A stretch of DNA of 64,000 nt from Thermococcus barophilus MP. Its GTDB lineage: Archaea; Methanobacteriota_B; Thermococci; Thermococcales; Thermococcaceae. Below, one piece after another: positions 1-8,935 of the stretch (positions are counted from its first letter, which is position 1; each line of letters begins with the position of its first letter). The stretch covers positions 372,001 through 436,000 of the forward strand of contig NC_014804.1 of the NCBI RefSeq assembly GCF_000151105.2, in the 5' to 3' direction. Under the pieces are notes generated by a model that saw nothing but the letters and a program-made list of their open reading frames with translations, had not been told where the DNA came from and did no database searches. A program made the translations under genes and the position numbers.

Positions 1-1257
1 ATTTCCAGCATCCTCCAAAAATCCAAGCTCCCTGCTCCTTGGAATTGGTATGAGGTTATGATGCATCACAACTGCCGTAAACTTCTCTTTGTGCTCTTCA
101 AGAAGGGACTTCAAAAGCCTTTGACCCATCCTGCCAACTACCCCTATGGGCGTTTCGTATTGTGCCGTCAGCAGGGGAATGAATACGAAATCCCCGAATT
201 CTTTAATCTCAGGTTCCCCAAAGTACTCTTTGAATAAGTCATAGCCAAGGTATGTTATGTCATTGTGTCCAGGAACGATCATTTTTTCAGCTTTAATCTT
301 CTCGTAGTACCCTGCTGCCGCTTCATAGTATCTCTCAATTCCAACATCAACGATGTCACCGCAGTGTATAACCAGATCAGGTTTGTATTTCTCATTTATT
401 GCCCTTATTGCATTTTCAAGAACGCGTTTTCTGAAATAAATCCTGTCAGAAACATTGCTCTCGCTCATCTGAACTATTCTCAATAAGTGTTTTCCTTTTG
501 GGATGAAAAGTTTGGGCTTTACGGATTTGTAGCTCTTTTTCTCTTCATCTCCAGTTACCCTTCTTATGGTTACGTCTATTCTTCCGTCTCCATTCAGCTT
601 GATGATGTTGTAGCTGTTCACGTCACCTTTTCTTGTCTTTCTGCATGATGTGCACCCAGCGTTCACCACAACCAGGTCTTCGATGCTGTAAACATTTGGA
701 ACATGCTTGTGTCCGCAGAGATAGAGATTAACCTCATGCCTTAAAAGCAGATCTAAAACGTCGCCTGCATTGTACAGAACATTCCTCTCTCTGCCTGTAT
801 CCGGTAGAGGAACGAGATGGTGATGAGCGGCCACGATTTTAAATTTTTTGTGCGAATACTCTTCAAGCTTTTCTTTCAGCCAACGGAACTTGTATCCCCC
901 AACTCTCCCATCGCTTAAGTCAGGTATCGTTGAATCTATCCAGATTATCACAAGATCATCTCGTTCATAAACCCCGTATAGTGGACCAATGTACTTCTCG
1001 AACAGCTCATATCCAACATTTCTGGCGTCGTGATTTCCGGGAAGCACAATTAGAGGCTTTTCAATTTTTCTAATCAGATAGCTGGCATGCTCGTATTCTT
1101 CTTTGAGACCCTGATTTGTCACATCTCCGGTATGAATTACTAAGTCAAAATCACTGCGGTTTACTTCGTTCACTATTAGATCATAGGCATAGGACTTGAA
1201 AGCTGGGTCCTGCGTTATATGGGTGTCGCTTATGTGTGCTATCCTAATCATTAGCAT
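1..1257 (-). CDS. tandem-domain metallophosphoesterase (partial, 3' end outside window)
   Basis: The minus-strand frame is open from the start codon at 1257 (or ATG 1251) to the left edge, about 419 codons, with no stop seen. It holds two calcineurin-like phosphoesterase modules in tandem. The first reads HISDTH, HTGDV, GNHD, AAHHH and CGHKH in the right order. The second starts near residue 240 and shows HCGDIVD, PGHND (the order of N and H is changed from GNHD) and MHHNLIP. A metal-dependent phosphohydrolase is therefore expected; the substrate cannot be read from sequence. The ATG at 1257 overlaps the TGA of the CBS gene upstream by one base, so the two are probably cotranscribed. Confidence 0.85.
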   Translation of the reverse strand, partial: MLMIRIAHISDTHITQDPAFKSYAYDLIVNEVNRSDFDLVIHTGDVTNQGLKEEYEHASYLIRKIEKPLIVLPGNHDARNVGYELFEKYIGPLYGVYERDDLVIIWIDSTIPDLSDGRVGGYKFRWLKEKLEEYSHKKFKIVAAHHHLVPLPDTGRERNVLYNAGDVLDLLLRHEVNLYLCGHKHVPNVYSIEDLVVVNAGCTSCRKTRKGDVNSYNIIKLNGDGRIDVTIRRVTGDEEKKSYKSVKPKLFIPKGKHLLRIVQMSESNVSDRIYFRKRVLENAIRAINEKYKPDLVIHCGDIVDVGIERYYEAAAGYYEKIKAEKMIVPGHNDITYLGYDLFKEYFGEPEIKEFGDFVFIPLLTAQYETPIGVVGRMGQRLLKSLLEEHKEKFTAVVMHHNLIPIPRSRELGFLEDAGN

Positions 1258-1664
1258 CACTCCACGGAGATTGATGTTTCAAGCTTTCTCCTTGTTGCTT
1301 CAAGCAGATCGCTCAGCGTGAAAATACCGACTATCTTCCCCTCCTCTTCAATCAGGATGTGCTTAATTCTATGATATGCCATTGTCTTGAGAACTTCTCT
1401 CACTGGGGTGTTCGCATCCGTAGTTATCAACTCCCGGGTCATTATTTCCTTTACAGGGGTGGTGTATGGCAAGCCAGGTACAATAACCCTTCTTATGATG
1501 TCCGATTTTGTGAAGAAGCCAACAACCCTGTCATTCTCAATAACAACCAAAGAGCCTATGTCAAACTTTACCATAATCCTGCAGGCTTCCTGAATGGTAT
1601 CATCAGGGTTTACTCCAATGAGTTTTCTTGTCATGTAAACCTTAATTGGTGCATTTCTTTCCAT
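1257..1664 (-). CDS. CBS-domain pair protein
   Basis: The product is 135 residues and is almost entirely two CBS domains (about residues 6-60 and 68-125), each with the usual hydrophobic beta strand followed by a G-I/F-x-T/L-SD segment (VGFFTKSDI and VGIFTLSDL). Paired CBS domains bind adenosine nucleotides or SAM as sensors. There is no fused enzyme or DNA-binding domain, so it probably acts on a partner. I chose the ATG at 1664 because GGTGGT lies just before it; a GTG at 1676 would add four residues. It abuts the metallophosphoesterase gene and may regulate it, which is inference from position only. Confidence 0.85.
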   Translation of the reverse strand: MERNAPIKVYMTRKLIGVNPDDTIQEACRIMVKFDIGSLVVIENDRVVGFFTKSDIIRRVIVPGLPYTTPVKEIMTRELITTDANTPVREVLKTMAYHRIKHILIEEEGKIVGIFTLSDLLEATRRKLETSISVE

Positions 1665-1686
1665 AACTACCACCACATTATCAATA

Positions 1687-1704
1687 ATGAATATTGATAT
1701 TCAT
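1687..1704. promoter_or_regulatory. palindromic operator candidate before the CBS gene
   Basis: ATGAATAT and ATATTCAT form a perfect 8-bp inverted repeat with a 2-base centre. A second overlapping inverted pair (ATCAAT/ATTGAT) lies beside it. On the minus strand a TATA-like TTTTAAAG sits directly upstream at about 1705-1713, so the palindrome should cover the transcription start of the CBS gene. This placement fits a repressor site. No regulator is identified. Confidence 0.4.
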
Positions 1705-1781
1705 CTTTAAAATAAACTTTTTTCGGCAAATAAATAAGGACACCATATTGACGCATCTGAACTAAAATTGAATAACGGATA

Positions 1782-2681
1782 TCACTCCCAAATTTCAATG
1801 CCCCGCTCCTTCAATCGCCCCAAGACTTCTTCCATAAGACGCTCCATTATTGCGTTCACTGTTTTTTCAAGCTCCACGTTTTCAATAATCGGTATCCCAT
1901 GCTCCTTAGCTTTCTCAATTAAAAACTCTTGAATTTCCATTATCTCATCGAGGTTCTTTAAGTAGTATTCAGCTGGTCTGAGGCTGTATCTTGTCCTCTC
2001 ATAAAATCGCGCTTTGAGGGAGTCCTTGTCTTTAACCACTATCAAATACATGAAGCTCCTGTCGTTGAGCTTAATGTAGCCAGGAACAAGATGGATGCCT
2101 TCAATTATTGTGTTGAAGCCTTCAGTGTATGAACGCTCTATTACAGCATTTACCCCAACTGCTACATGCCTAACTTGTGTTTCAAAACCATATATTAGAG
2201 GGGATACTCCCTTGGGGAAATTTTCTATTTCCTTCCACGCCAGGAAGGACGATGTATGAATTGCCGGAATTAACTCCTTTGCTATTATCTTCCTCATGAC
2301 CTCTCTGACGGTATCAGTTCCTATGATCGTTCTCATGCCCAACCTAAAAGCTAACTCAGTCGAAATCGTCGATTTTCCAACACCAGTTGTCCCACCGATA
2401 AGGATTATCATGGGGAACTTCAGCTTTTTAAGCCGACGCCAGAAAAGATAGCGTTTTGCCTCTTCTTTTAAGCCGTGTTCCACCAGCTTCTCATATGTGA
2501 TCTCCCGAATGTCATCTTTTGTAACCTTCTTTTTTCTCATCTCCATAAAGTGTTTCATGACCTCGGTTGCTATTGAGTATGCTATTCCGACCTCTACCCC
2601 TGCTGAGGTTATTGATCTCGTTAGTATTCCTCTGGAAAAGGGAAGCTCCGTTTTTCTTTCTTTGTCAATGACTATTATCAT
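1782..2681 (-). CDS. 2-phosphoglycerate kinase
   Basis: 299 residues. An N-terminal ATP-cone-like region (about 1-88) precedes a kinase domain with the P-loop [10 protein letters not shown] at 96-105. This layout is that of archaeal 2-phosphoglycerate kinase, which makes 2,3-diphosphoglycerate from 2-phosphoglycerate and ATP. The start overlaps the end of the cyclic 2,3-diphosphoglycerate synthetase gene by ATGA, so the two steps of cyclic 2,3-diphosphoglycerate (cDPG) synthesis are encoded together. cDPG is a thermoprotective solute and phosphate store in some methanogens and other thermophilic archaea. The family call is firm; whether this organism accumulates cDPG is not known from sequence. 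Confidence 0.88.
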   Translation of the reverse strand: MIIVIDKERKTELPFSRGILTRSITSAGVEVGIAYSIATEVMKHFMEMRKKKVTKDDIREITYEKLVEHGLKEEAKRYLFWRRLKKLKFPMIILIGGTTGVGKSTISTELAFRLGMRTIIGTDTVREVMRKIIAKELIPAIHTSSFLAWKEIENFPKGVSPLIYGFETQVRHVAVGVNAVIERSYTEGFNTIIEGIHLVPGYIKLNDRSFMYLIVVKDKDSLKARFYERTRYSLRPAEYYLKNLDEIMEIQEFLIEKAKEHGIPIIENVELEKTVNAIMERLMEEVLGRLKERGIEIWE

Positions 2682-3979
2682 CTTCTCCCCTCCAGTAGCT
2701 CTTTTCCGAGCTTAAGCACGGCTTCCCTCAGGTTTTTGCCATCAACATTCACGGGCTCGTTATCAAGATAGACAATCTTTTTCCCTCCTTTGAGGGCTTC
2801 TCTCGTTACGACATCAACTGCTGCAGCTTTAAGCTCAACCAAAACTGTGTCATAGTTCCTAAATGTTTTTAGATCATTTCTAAGCTTAGATCTGTTGGCA
2901 AGGTTTGGGCTTATTCCGACGATTTCTATTCCATATTGTTCTTCGATGTAGTTAGCTGCCCTTTTTACAGCTTTTCTTGGTGCTGTCATAATGAGAACAG
3001 CTCTCCCCTCTGCTTTTCCAAGAAGCTTTGGCCTAAATGCCGTGAGGTGAACATCTGCATCTGGGTTTATCCTCTCTATTGCCTTCTCTACAGCATTAAT
3101 CTTTCTTTTGCTAACCATGTCTGCCATTGTAACAACGACCAAATCCGCCAGGCCAACCCTAAAGGGTCCAAAGTACCCTTTAATAAAGGAAAGCTTTTGT
3201 GTAGCACCAACAACAGTTATGTACTTATCTGCTCTAAACGCTGGAAAAGTGGCACCACTTCCCTCGAGGATTATCACATCTCCTTCAAGCTTCTCAGCTA
3301 TTTTAATTCCCTCTTCAACAATATCAAAGAATGAAAACCCTGCCATTCCCCCACCACATCTCCTGCATCCTACTGTTGTAACTCTCGCAGTTAGGGCATC
3401 TTCAAAATGATCTGAAGCTGCATGCTTTCCTTTTTCAGCCATTTTAAGCAAAAATTCTGGCGTAATTTCAAATTTATCTCCATAAATAATTTCTGGCGTT
3501 TCTGGCCCTCCCCTCCCCATTGTTACAATTATTGGCTTTGCAACCTCCTTTAGAGTTCTTGCCACAAATCCGCTTACAGCGGTCTTTCCAACTCTCTTGC
3601 CAGTCCCTATTACTGCTAAGCTTGGCTTTTTAATCCCTCTCATCTTCTTAGGCTTAAATTCAAAGTCTGCTCCTCTATATGTAATGCCGTATTTCATGAG
3701 AAGGGAGGCTATTCTGAAACGGTCTTCATAATTTAAAATTGGCTCATCACTTAAGTCAACAACCTCTCTGACTGGATTCTCTATTATAGCTCTTTCGAGA
3801 GCCTTTAAATAATCTGCATCGTGATAAAGGGGAATTCCTATTACCCTCTCCAAATCTTCAAGCTTTCCAATTTTCTCACTCCCTCCCAGAAACACGGCAC
3901 AGCACACATTTCCAATCTTTTTTATTGCCCACCTGATTACATCTGGATAATGCTCCCCATCAATTAAGACAAGTCTCAT
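2678..3979 (-). CDS. cpgS: cyclic 2,3-diphosphoglycerate synthetase
   Basis: 433 residues. The N-terminal [14 protein letters not shown] segment and the P-loop [10 protein letters not shown] at 125-134 are typical of the synthetase that cyclises 2,3-diphosphoglycerate with ATP. A CRRCGGG cluster (about residue 208) and an LEGSGA motif follow. It is first in a two-gene operon with 2-phosphoglycerate kinase, with a 4-base overlap. A TATA-like ACTATAAAG lies about 25 bases before the start and no strong ribosome binding site is visible, so the mRNA may be nearly leaderless. A related GTPase-like function is possible but the neighbour supports cDPG synthesis. Confidence 0.88.
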   Translation of the reverse strand: MRLVLIDGEHYPDVIRWAIKKIGNVCCAVFLGGSEKIGKLEDLERVIGIPLYHDADYLKALERAIIENPVREVVDLSDEPILNYEDRFRIASLLMKYGITYRGADFEFKPKKMRGIKKPSLAVIGTGKRVGKTAVSGFVARTLKEVAKPIIVTMGRGGPETPEIIYGDKFEITPEFLLKMAEKGKHAASDHFEDALTARVTTVGCRRCGGGMAGFSFFDIVEEGIKIAEKLEGDVIILEGSGATFPAFRADKYITVVGATQKLSFIKGYFGPFRVGLADLVVVTMADMVSKRKINAVEKAIERINPDADVHLTAFRPKLLGKAEGRAVLIMTAPRKAVKRAANYIEEQYGIEIVGISPNLANRSKLRNDLKTFRNYDTVLVELKAAAVDVVTREALKGGKKIVYLDNEPVNVDGKNLREAVLKLGKELLEGRR

Positions 3980-4217
3980 GAGAACCCACCCAAAACTACC
4001 TCTGCTTTATAGTGTTTTAAGTTTGTGGTTTCTCCAAACACGGATTCCATATTTGTATTATTATGCTGAAACATTAAGCTTTAAAGCAACGGCAATCCAT
4101 GTACTTTAATGCATCTATGTGTCTGTTGGTGCATTTCTTTGATATTTGATGAGCTCGACTTTACATATAGCAAGATTTTAAAGGTGAATTTTCATTCATG
4201 AATCTGGTGATGCTAAA

Positions 4218-5321
4218 ATGAAGAAGCTGAGCTTAGCAGAGGCGAGCGCGATCTTAATCGGAACTCAAATCGGAGCGGGAGTTTTGGGATTGCCTTATGC
4301 TCTGAAGGATACTGGGCTTTTGGGGATCATCATCGTTATTGCAACAGGACTGCTAACATTGCTCACAGCGCTGTTTGTTCTTGATTTAGCCGCTCACAGT
4401 GACGGAACTCTCTCTAAGATTGCTGAGGCTTATTTGGGAAAAATTGGCGGATATCTTATGTTTTTGAGCATCTCTGTGCTAAGCTATGGAGCTTTGATCG
4501 CTTACATAGCTGGAAGTGGAGACATTCTGTCCTCCCTTTTTGGGATTAATGAAAAAACCGGAGCCCTGATATTCTGGTTTGTAATGAGCTTAATAGTCTT
4601 TCTTGGTTTAAAAGCATCTGGAGAAGCCGAGCTTCTGCTGAACTTCCTTTTGTTGGGCGCTCTAACCCTCGCAATAGCACTTGTTATGCCCAAAGCCGAT
4701 GTCTCAAACTTAACGAAGATTGATTATTCAGCTATAACAAAAGGTATTGGTGTTGCTGTATTTGCCTATGTAAGTCATATGGTTGTTCCAGAGATGCTAA
4801 AAGGTTTGGGAGATGTGAAGAAGACCACAAAAGCCGTCCTTATTGGATATCTTGTCCCTATGGTGTTCTACGCTTTCTTTGTACTGGCATTTGTTGGCAC
4901 TTTTGGATCAAAGACTCCAGAATTGGCAACTTCAGCCCTTGAGCAGCTCTATGGGAGATTGGGCAGCGTTTTGGGCTTAATTCTTCCTTTGGCAGCAATA
5001 AGCACCAGTTACATTGGAATTGGTCTGGCACAGATGGACAACATGAAGGAGATATTTGGCATTAAAAGGTCTCATGCATGGCTTTTAACCGTGATTCCAC
5101 CACTGCTTGTATACTTTGCTGGGCTGAACAGCTTCGTCAACGCTCTCTGGATGGCCGGAACCTTCGGCGGCTTGCTTTATGCGGGCATTCTGCCAACAGT
5201 AATGTATATAAAAGCGAAAAAGATTCATAGAAAGCTGCATCTTCCAATCCCTCATAGTTTTGTTTACCTTTCAGGCTTGGTGTTCTTTTTGGTGTTCATT
5301 TACTCGATTTTATCTGTGTAA
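4218..5321 (+). CDS. amino acid permease (aromatic/AAAP type)
   Basis: 367 residues with about eleven hydrophobic segments. The first membrane segment carries GTQIGAGVLGLPYAL, the conserved helix-breaking motif of the aromatic amino acid/AAAP branch of the APC superfamily. It should import an amino acid by cation symport across the cytoplasmic membrane; tryptophan/tyrosine-like substrates are the usual guess, but the substrate is not fixed by the sequence. The gene stands alone between the divergent cDPG operon and the convergent GAPDH gene. A TTTACATATAG promoter element lies near 4160, about 55 bases before the start. Confidence 0.85.
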   Translation: MKKLSLAEASAILIGTQIGAGVLGLPYALKDTGLLGIIIVIATGLLTLLTALFVLDLAAHSDGTLSKIAEAYLGKIGGYLMFLSISVLSYGALIAYIAGSGDILSSLFGINEKTGALIFWFVMSLIVFLGLKASGEAELLLNFLLLGALTLAIALVMPKADVSNLTKIDYSAITKGIGVAVFAYVSHMVVPEMLKGLGDVKKTTKAVLIGYLVPMVFYAFFVLAFVGTFGSKTPELATSALEQLYGRLGSVLGLILPLAAISTSYIGIGLAQMDNMKEIFGIKRSHAWLLTVIPPLLVYFAGLNSFVNALWMAGTFGGLLYAGILPTVMYIKAKKIHRKLHLPIPHSFVYLSGLVFFLVFIYSILSV

Positions 5322-5353
5322 TGTTTTTACCATTTAACGTTCCACACTACTTG

Positions 5354-5436
5354 GCATCCAGTGGATGCTAACAAAGAATTAAGTAATAGAAAATCAATAG
5401 AAAATCAAAAAATCAAGGGAATTCTCTGGATTTTCT
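5354..5436. terminator. hairpins between convergent permease and GAPDH genes
   Basis: GCATCC-AGT-GGATGC (5354-5368) is a perfect 6-bp stem with a 3-base loop. AGAAAATC (5399-5406) pairs with GATTTTCT (5429-5436) around a 22-base loop. The 168-base gap between the two convergent genes has no convincing gene. These hairpins may protect or define 3' ends. Archaeal termination mainly uses T-runs, so the terminator role is a guess. Confidence 0.3.
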
Positions 5437-5489
5437 GCTTTGTGTGGCAGGACATCCAAATTCGACAAACTTGCACAGTAAAGTTTACT

Positions 5490-6494
5490 TCACTTCAAAA
5501 TTCCCAAGCTATTGTTCGTCTTCTTTATACTCTCCCACTTATCAGCTAATTCAAACATTGCTCTGATTGCGTCGATGTTCTCTGGTACAACGTCGCTCTC
5601 CTGATGAACTGCTTGAATGTAGAACAGCCTGTTGCCCTTAACGTTTATGCTCTCCTTCCAGACAGCTATTTCGTAGAGGTTGTTCCATTCTCTGTGTAAA
5701 TCCCTTGCAAATTCTATCAGCTGGGCAGTGCTATCAAACCCTTTCTCTTTTTCAAAGAGCAGAACCCTCGTGGTGTTCTCAAAGATATCGATTACATCTT
5801 TCTTGGTGATTGGCTTCTTCAGCTCAACCATTATTGAGTGGACGTGCATTATCGTCGTTGGCACAACAAAAGCTGTCGTCTCAATGTTTATTGGAATAAC
5901 TGTTTGAACATCTGGCCCGTGATGGGATGGAACTTCAACGGTTGGCTTTATTGCGTTGATTGGACCCCTCTTGATGTCATTAGGATCAGCAGCTCTCCTA
6001 ATCATCACAGCGTAAACGTAGTCAATGTACTCTTGAATCGCACTTAGCGTCCTTGTTAATCCGGTTGTGTTGCACGAAACCACTCTAACGTAGCTCTTTC
6101 CGAGAGCTTTCTCATAATTTGCCTGAGCAACGAAGGAAACCTCCGCAACATCAGCCTTTTCTCCACCTTGAAACACTGCCTTAACCCCATACTTTTCATA
6201 AATCGGCTTATTCTTCGCCCCCATTCCCCCTGGAGTTGCATCAACGATAACATCAACTTTTTGAAGCAAATCTTCTAAAGTTCCGGCAACTTCAAAGCCG
6301 GCTTTTTCAAACCTTGGCAAAAATTCCTCTGATGCCGCATATACTGGAATGCCGAGCTCCTTTGCCCTGTAAGCTTCGAAGTCTGGCTTTGTCTTTGTTA
6401 CACCTATAAGTGCCATATCATCTTGCTTTGTGATAGCGTAAGCTACTCTCTTCCCTATTGTCCCGTAACCGTTAATTCCCACCTTAACTTTCAC
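5490..6494 (-). CDS. gap: archaeal glyceraldehyde-3-phosphate dehydrogenase (phosphorylating)
   Basis: 334 residues from the GTG at 6494, which follows GGAGGTG at a proper distance; a TTG at 6509 would add five residues not expected in the family. The N-terminal NGYGTIGKR is the Rossmann nucleotide-binding loop and the catalytic cysteine lies in SCNTTGLTR (Cys141). This is the archaeal class II enzyme that converts glyceraldehyde 3-phosphate and 1,3-bisphosphoglycerate with NAD(P). In Thermococcales it works mainly in gluconeogenesis, because glycolysis uses a ferredoxin-dependent oxidoreductase. A TTTAAGTA promoter element lies near 6530. I did not find a clear copy of the Thermococcales glycolytic regulator motif. 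Confidence 0.96.
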   Translation of the reverse strand: MKVKVGINGYGTIGKRVAYAITKQDDMALIGVTKTKPDFEAYRAKELGIPVYAASEEFLPRFEKAGFEVAGTLEDLLQKVDVIVDATPGGMGAKNKPIYEKYGVKAVFQGGEKADVAEVSFVAQANYEKALGKSYVRVVSCNTTGLTRTLSAIQEYIDYVYAVMIRRAADPNDIKRGPINAIKPTVEVPSHHGPDVQTVIPINIETTAFVVPTTIMHVHSIMVELKKPITKKDVIDIFENTTRVLLFEKEKGFDSTAQLIEFARDLHREWNNLYEIAVWKESINVKGNRLFYIQAVHQESDVVPENIDAIRAMFELADKWESIKKTNNSLGILK

Positions 6495-6752
6495 AGAAAC
6501 CACCTCCAAAGATTATTTTAACAAGTTGATACTTAAACGTTGCTTTCACTGGAGGTGTTATTCTTGATAACTTTGCCTAAAATAACTCCAAAATTTTCAG
6601 GGTGGTTGAAAGAAGATTAGACTAACCATAATGCAACAATTCGCAAAATGAGGAAGTGCTTTTATGGTGTTTGAAGTAGATGGGCTGTTTGAGGTAAAAT
6701 GATGGAAAACTCCAAAAAGATCAAGTGCTAAAGAGTTCTATGGGTGGTGCAA

Positions 6753-7511
6753 GTGTTCGCTGAAGTCCTCACGATTGGTGATGAGCTCTTAACTGGGCAC
6801 ACCGTTGACAGCAACTCCGCTTACATTGCTCAGAGATTAACAGAGAAAGGTTACTGGGTGAGGAGAAAAACGACTGTAGGAGACGATGTTGAGGAGATAA
6901 AAACTGTAATCAGGGAGATACTCTCAAGAAAGCCCTCTGTACTGATTATCTCCGGAGGATTGGGACCGACACATGATGATGTTACAATGCTTGCCGTGGC
7001 AGAGGCTTTGGGCAGAAAGCTCATTTTGAGGGAAGACTGTCTGAAGAGAATTGAGGAATTCTACCGTGAGCTTTATGAGAAAGGCCTCATAGATGATCCA
7101 AAGCTAAATGAAGCACGTAAAAAGATGGCTTACCTTCCTGAGGGCGCTGAGCCTTTGAAAAATACAGAAGGCGCTGCTCCGGGAGCTTACATCGAGCACG
7201 AAGGCGTTAAAATCTTTGTTCTGCCCGGGATGCCGAGGGAAATGAAAGCTATGCTTGAGAACGAAGTTCTTCCAAAGCTTGGTGAAAGGAAGTTCATTCA
7301 GAGAAAGCTGCTGGCAGAAATTACAGATGAGTCAAAACTTGCCCCAATTTTGAATGAAACTTTAAAGCGTTTTCCTGTGAAGATTCACTCCTCACCGAAG
7401 GGCTTTGGAAAATATATAGGTATAATTCTCTTTGGTGAGGATGAAGAGAGCATAGAAAAGGCTAAAAAGTTCATGGAGGAAAAAGGGATAAGGTTTGAGG
7501 AAGGCTGGTGA
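6753..7511 (+). CDS. molybdopterin-binding-domain protein (CinA/MoaB-like)
   Basis: About 252 residues. The first 170 form a MoCF/CinA N-terminal-type domain with GDELLTG, DSNSAYIA and the SGGLGPTHDD loop, followed by the PGMPREM element. In CinA-family proteins this fold binds molybdopterin-like or ADP-ribose substrates; there is no CinA amidohydrolase domain. Several in-frame GTGs occur (6744, 6747, 6753). I prefer 6753, because GGTGG sits just before it and family members begin with FAEVLTIGDEL. It overlaps or abuts the following eIF2B-like gene. A role in tungsten or molybdenum cofactor handling would fit the nearby formate dehydrogenase, but that is inference. Confidence 0.8.
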   Translation: MFAEVLTIGDELLTGHTVDSNSAYIAQRLTEKGYWVRRKTTVGDDVEEIKTVIREILSRKPSVLIISGGLGPTHDDVTMLAVAEALGRKLILREDCLKRIEEFYRELYEKGLIDDPKLNEARKKMAYLPEGAEPLKNTEGAAPGAYIEHEGVKIFVLPGMPREMKAMLENEVLPKLGERKFIQRKLLAEITDESKLAPILNETLKRFPVKIHSSPKGFGKYIGIILFGEDEESIEKAKKFMEEKGIRFEEGW

Positions 7512-7515
7512 TCTC

Positions 7516-8343
7516 ATGCTTCCCCGAGAGGTCCAGGCAATCATAGAGGAAATGAAAGCTGAGCGAATTCGAGGGGCAAGCTACTTAGCCAAAAGAGGTG
7601 CCGAGGCTTACCTAAAGCTTGCTGAGGTTTTGACTGGAGAAGAGCTTTTTGAGGCTTTGAAGGAAATGCGCAATGAAATTATTAGTGTAAATCCCACGAT
7701 GGCTTCTCTCTACAACTTGGTTCGTTTTATTCCTTTGACAAACAATCCGGAGTTCATTAGAGCGAAAGCTGAGGAGTTCATAAAGCTTAGTGAAGAAGCA
7801 AAAAGGGAGATCGGCAATATCGGAAGCGAGCTGATTGATGAAAACGAGGTAATAATCACACACTCCTTTTCTTCAACAGTTTTTGAGATTTTAAAGGCAG
7901 CAAAGATGAAGGGTAAGCGCTTTAAGGTGATTCTCACGGAGAGTGCTCCGGATTATGAGGGTTTAGCTTTAGCTAAAGAGCTTGAGAAGCTCGATATTTC
8001 ATTTGAGGTTATCACAGATGCCCAGCTCGGGCTCTTTGCAAAGAAAGCGACTTTAGCGTTAGTTGGGGCTGACAACATAACCCGAGATGGCTGTGTGATA
8101 AACAAAGCTGGCACGTATCTTTTGGCATTGGCTTGTCATGATAACGCTGTTCCTTTTTACGTTGCGGCTGAGAGCTTTAAGGTTCATCCGGAGCTTAAGG
8201 CTGATGACGTTGAGATTGTGGAAAGAAAATTCAAGAGAAATCACTTTCTGATAAGGAACTATCTCTTTGATATAACACCTTGGAAATATGTCAGGGGAAT
8301 TATTACGGAGCTTGGGATTTTGGTGCCGCCGAAGGAGGTTTAG
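7516..8343 (+). CDS. eIF2B alpha/beta/delta-related protein (ribose-1,5-bisphosphate isomerase paralogue)
   Basis: 275 residues from the ATG at 7516, after GGTGAT; a TTG at 7495 is less likely. It belongs to the family of eIF2B regulatory subunits, methylthioribose-1-phosphate isomerase and archaeal ribose-1,5-bisphosphate isomerase. The C-terminal part has VGADNITRDG and NKAGTYLLAL, the conserved family core with the catalytic-type Asp. The position of the isomerase Cys reads ITHSFSSTV, with Ser. It is also shorter than characterised archaeal ribose-1,5-bisphosphate isomerases (about 320). I therefore read it as the aIF2B-like paralogue of unknown function rather than the AMP-pathway enzyme. 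It is cotranscribed with the molybdopterin-domain gene. Confidence 0.75.
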   Translation: MLPREVQAIIEEMKAERIRGASYLAKRGAEAYLKLAEVLTGEELFEALKEMRNEIISVNPTMASLYNLVRFIPLTNNPEFIRAKAEEFIKLSEEAKREIGNIGSELIDENEVIITHSFSSTVFEILKAAKMKGKRFKVILTESAPDYEGLALAKELEKLDISFEVITDAQLGLFAKKATLALVGADNITRDGCVINKAGTYLLALACHDNAVPFYVAAESFKVHPELKADDVEIVERKFKRNHFLIRNYLFDITPWKYVRGIITELGILVPPKEV

Positions 8344-8345
8344 GG

Positions 8346-8839
8346 TCAAACTTCAATAACTTTGAATCCCTCTTTTGTTGCAATAACCAGTTTTCCTTTA
8401 AACTCTTCTTTGAGATTTTCAAGGACAAATTCTAAGCTTTCAATCATGTCTTTTGGGATCGGAGGATGTGTTTTAAGAAGAATGATCCCAGGGAACTCGT
8501 GCGGGGATACATTAGAGTGTTGGCAAAATCAGAATCACGAGTCAGAAGGATTGAATTTGTACTCTTAGCTATTTTTGCAACTTCTGAATCTTTGGCTCCT
8601 TTAGGGACATGCACTGCATGAAGTAGAAACCTTAACGACATTATATTCTCCCGTATGAGCCTTGCTGCGTATTCAATAGCCTCTCTTATCATTTCCTCGC
8701 TTAGCTGTGGATACTCTTTAAGTATTTCCTCAATGCTCATACCAGCAGCTATCATCTCAAGTACATCACTAACCAGTATCCTTGTTCCTTTAAAAACAGG
8801 TTTTCCATGACAGATTTCGGGATCAACAACTATCCACAT
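8346..8839 (-). pseudogene. decayed DUF433 antitoxin / DUF5615 PIN-like toxin pair
   Basis: The 5' part (about residues 1-66) is a complete DUF433 domain (GKPVFKGTRI, GMSIEEILKEYP). In the same frame it runs into a DUF5615-like PIN toxin that starts MSLRFLL. About 24 codons seem to be missing before VHVPKGAKDSEVAK. The reading frame is lost at the C-run on the minus strand at 8503-8506: one more C would restore YPPHEFPGIILL and an intact C-terminus ending EGFKVIEV with TGA at 8346. So the toxin carries both an internal deletion and a frameshift, while the antitoxin domain still looks intact. Predicted from motif order; family identity is from memory. Confidence 0.75.
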
Positions 8840-8935
8840 TCATGCTTTAGTTTTAGTCTGGAAAGTGTTATAAGTATATTTGGTCATTAGAAACTAAAGT
8901 GAAGGGAGTAACTAAAAAGAATCCAAAATGGCAAT

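Noticed and set aside
1359-1697. Long open frame antisense to the CBS gene
   Set aside because: It is a shadow of the well-supported CBS-domain frame.
5361-5549. Small open frame between the permease and GAPDH genes
   Set aside because: No ribosome binding site, overlaps gap on the other strand, composition not coding.
6495-6740. Thermococcales glycolytic motif (TATCAC-N5-GTGATA) upstream of gap
   Set aside because: Searched by eye on both strands. Only weak partial matches were seen, none with both half-sites.
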